Positions 63,686-64,000 of a stretch of 64,000 nucleotides of DNA are shown here, one piece after another; position 1 is the first letter of the stretch; every line of letters begins with the position of its first letter. The position numbers were made by a program, and so were the translations under genes. Source of the DNA: Alteromonas sp. ASW11-130. Lineage in GTDB: Bacteria; Pseudomonadota; Gammaproteobacteria; Enterobacterales; Alteromonadaceae. The DNA lies in NCBI RefSeq assembly GCF_026183735.1, contig NZ_JAPFRE010000032.1, forward strand, positions 1 to 64,000, written 5' to 3'. The notes under the pieces were generated by a model. The model was not told the DNA's origin. It made no database searches and was given only the letters and a program-made list of their open reading frames with translations.

Positions 63686-64000
63686 ATGCAAGAGTCGGTT
63701 GAGCAATTTGATTACATCATCGTGGGTGGAGGGTCAGCAGGAGCGGTACTGGCGGCCAGGTTATCCGAAAACCCAGCAATGAAGGTATGCTTATTGGAAG
63801 CGGGGGGGAAAGATGCCAACCCGCTCATTCATATACCTTTTGGTCTATCTTTGCTTAGTCGTTTCGAAGGTATTGGATGGGGATATCATACCGAGCCACA
63901 AGAACACTTAAACGAACGAGAATTATTCTGGCCACGAGGAAAGACCTTAGGTGGCAGTAGTTCCATTAACGCGATGTGCTACATTCGCGGTCAAATGCAG
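63686..64000 (+). CDS. GMC family oxidoreductase (choline/alcohol dehydrogenase-like), 5' part
   Basis: The first 105 codons of a flavoprotein of the GMC family; the gene continues past the window end. The FAD-binding beta-alpha-beta motif is [21 protein letters not shown] (about residues 8-28), followed by CLLEAGG. The GMC signature 1 is [22 protein letters not shown] (about 83-104). Members oxidise alcohols such as choline or long-chain and polyethylene-glycol alcohols. The substrate cannot be told. If it acts on long-chain alcohols it would link to the wax ester genes, but that is speculation. Confidence 0.9.
   Translation, partial: MQESVEQFDYIIVGGGSAGAVLAARLSENPAMKVCLLEAGGKDANPLIHIPFGLSLLSRFEGIGWGYHTEPQEHLNERELFWPRGKTLGGSSSINAMCYIRGQMQ

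Overview
The window reads as a chromosomal segment of a marine gammaproteobacterium of the Alteromonadales (Alteromonas, Aestuariibacter or Paraglaciecola type). This rests on moderate GC content, E. coli-like gene orders (apt-dnaX-ybaB-recR-htpG-adk, hisGDCBHAFI, yoaA-tsaB-slp-fadD-rnd, ycgL-ycgM-ycgN, dsbB-nhaB-fadR) and marine accessory genes (PEP-CTERM protein, wax ester synthase, phasins). The assignment is inferred from gene content only.

Layout. 1-74 is the 3' end of a 5S rRNA with its terminator, so an rRNA operon lies to the left. 420-4239 is accessory: two secreted proteins of unknown function on the minus strand, then a three-gene peptide-modification operon. That operon has a Cys-rich repeat precursor (HvfA type), a multinuclear iron oxidase (DUF692/MNIO, HvfB type) and its DUF2063 partner (HvfC type), followed by a 40-residue membrane peptide. 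4274-13182 is the conserved apt-dnaX-ybaB-recR-htpG-adk block. It is interrupted between recR and htpG by about 2.4 kb of accessory DNA: an exported protein, a frameshifted S41 peptidase and an IS3-family fragment. dnaX carries a complete E. coli-like -1 frameshift signal that would make the short gamma form.

13295-16409 has a MAPEG protein, a PLP-dependent D-amino-acid enzyme, soxR with a palindromic operator, and a compact signal peptidase. 16516-23798 is the whole histidine operon on the minus strand, headed by a leader peptide with five consecutive His codons and a full attenuator. 23977-35868 is loosely packed with single genes (creA, acpH, a DUF885 peptidase, a DUF442 phosphatase, a P-loop kinase, SYLF, TraB/GumN, a saccharopine-dehydrogenase-like protein, DUF2244, TauE/SafE) and long gene-poor spacers, one holding a 47-bp tandem duplication.

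35940-47850 is dense: GH13 glycosidase, yoaA, tsaB, slp, alpha/beta hydrolase, fadD, rnd, ycgL, mltB-like, ycgM, ycgN. 48633-54010 has GNAT, dsbB and nhaB on the minus strand, divergent from fadR, then a VOC protein and two phasins. Palindromes resembling FadR operators lie at the fadR promoter and upstream of fadD, linking both to fatty-acid control. 54215-54454 is a six-unit 40-bp tandem repeat. 54515-61065 has a degenerate HD-GYP-like protein, a patatin phospholipase, and a DUF445-TetR-wax ester synthase cluster. The right end has a PEP-CTERM protein with a candidate sigma-54 promoter, an unknown protein, and the start of a GMC oxidoreductase that runs off the window.

The most distinctive system is the HvfABC-type peptide operon at 1985-3981. 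Its family is known, but the 16-residue repeat array, the decayed fourth repeat, the absence of a DoxX-type gene and the adjacent 40-residue membrane peptide are worth a closer look.
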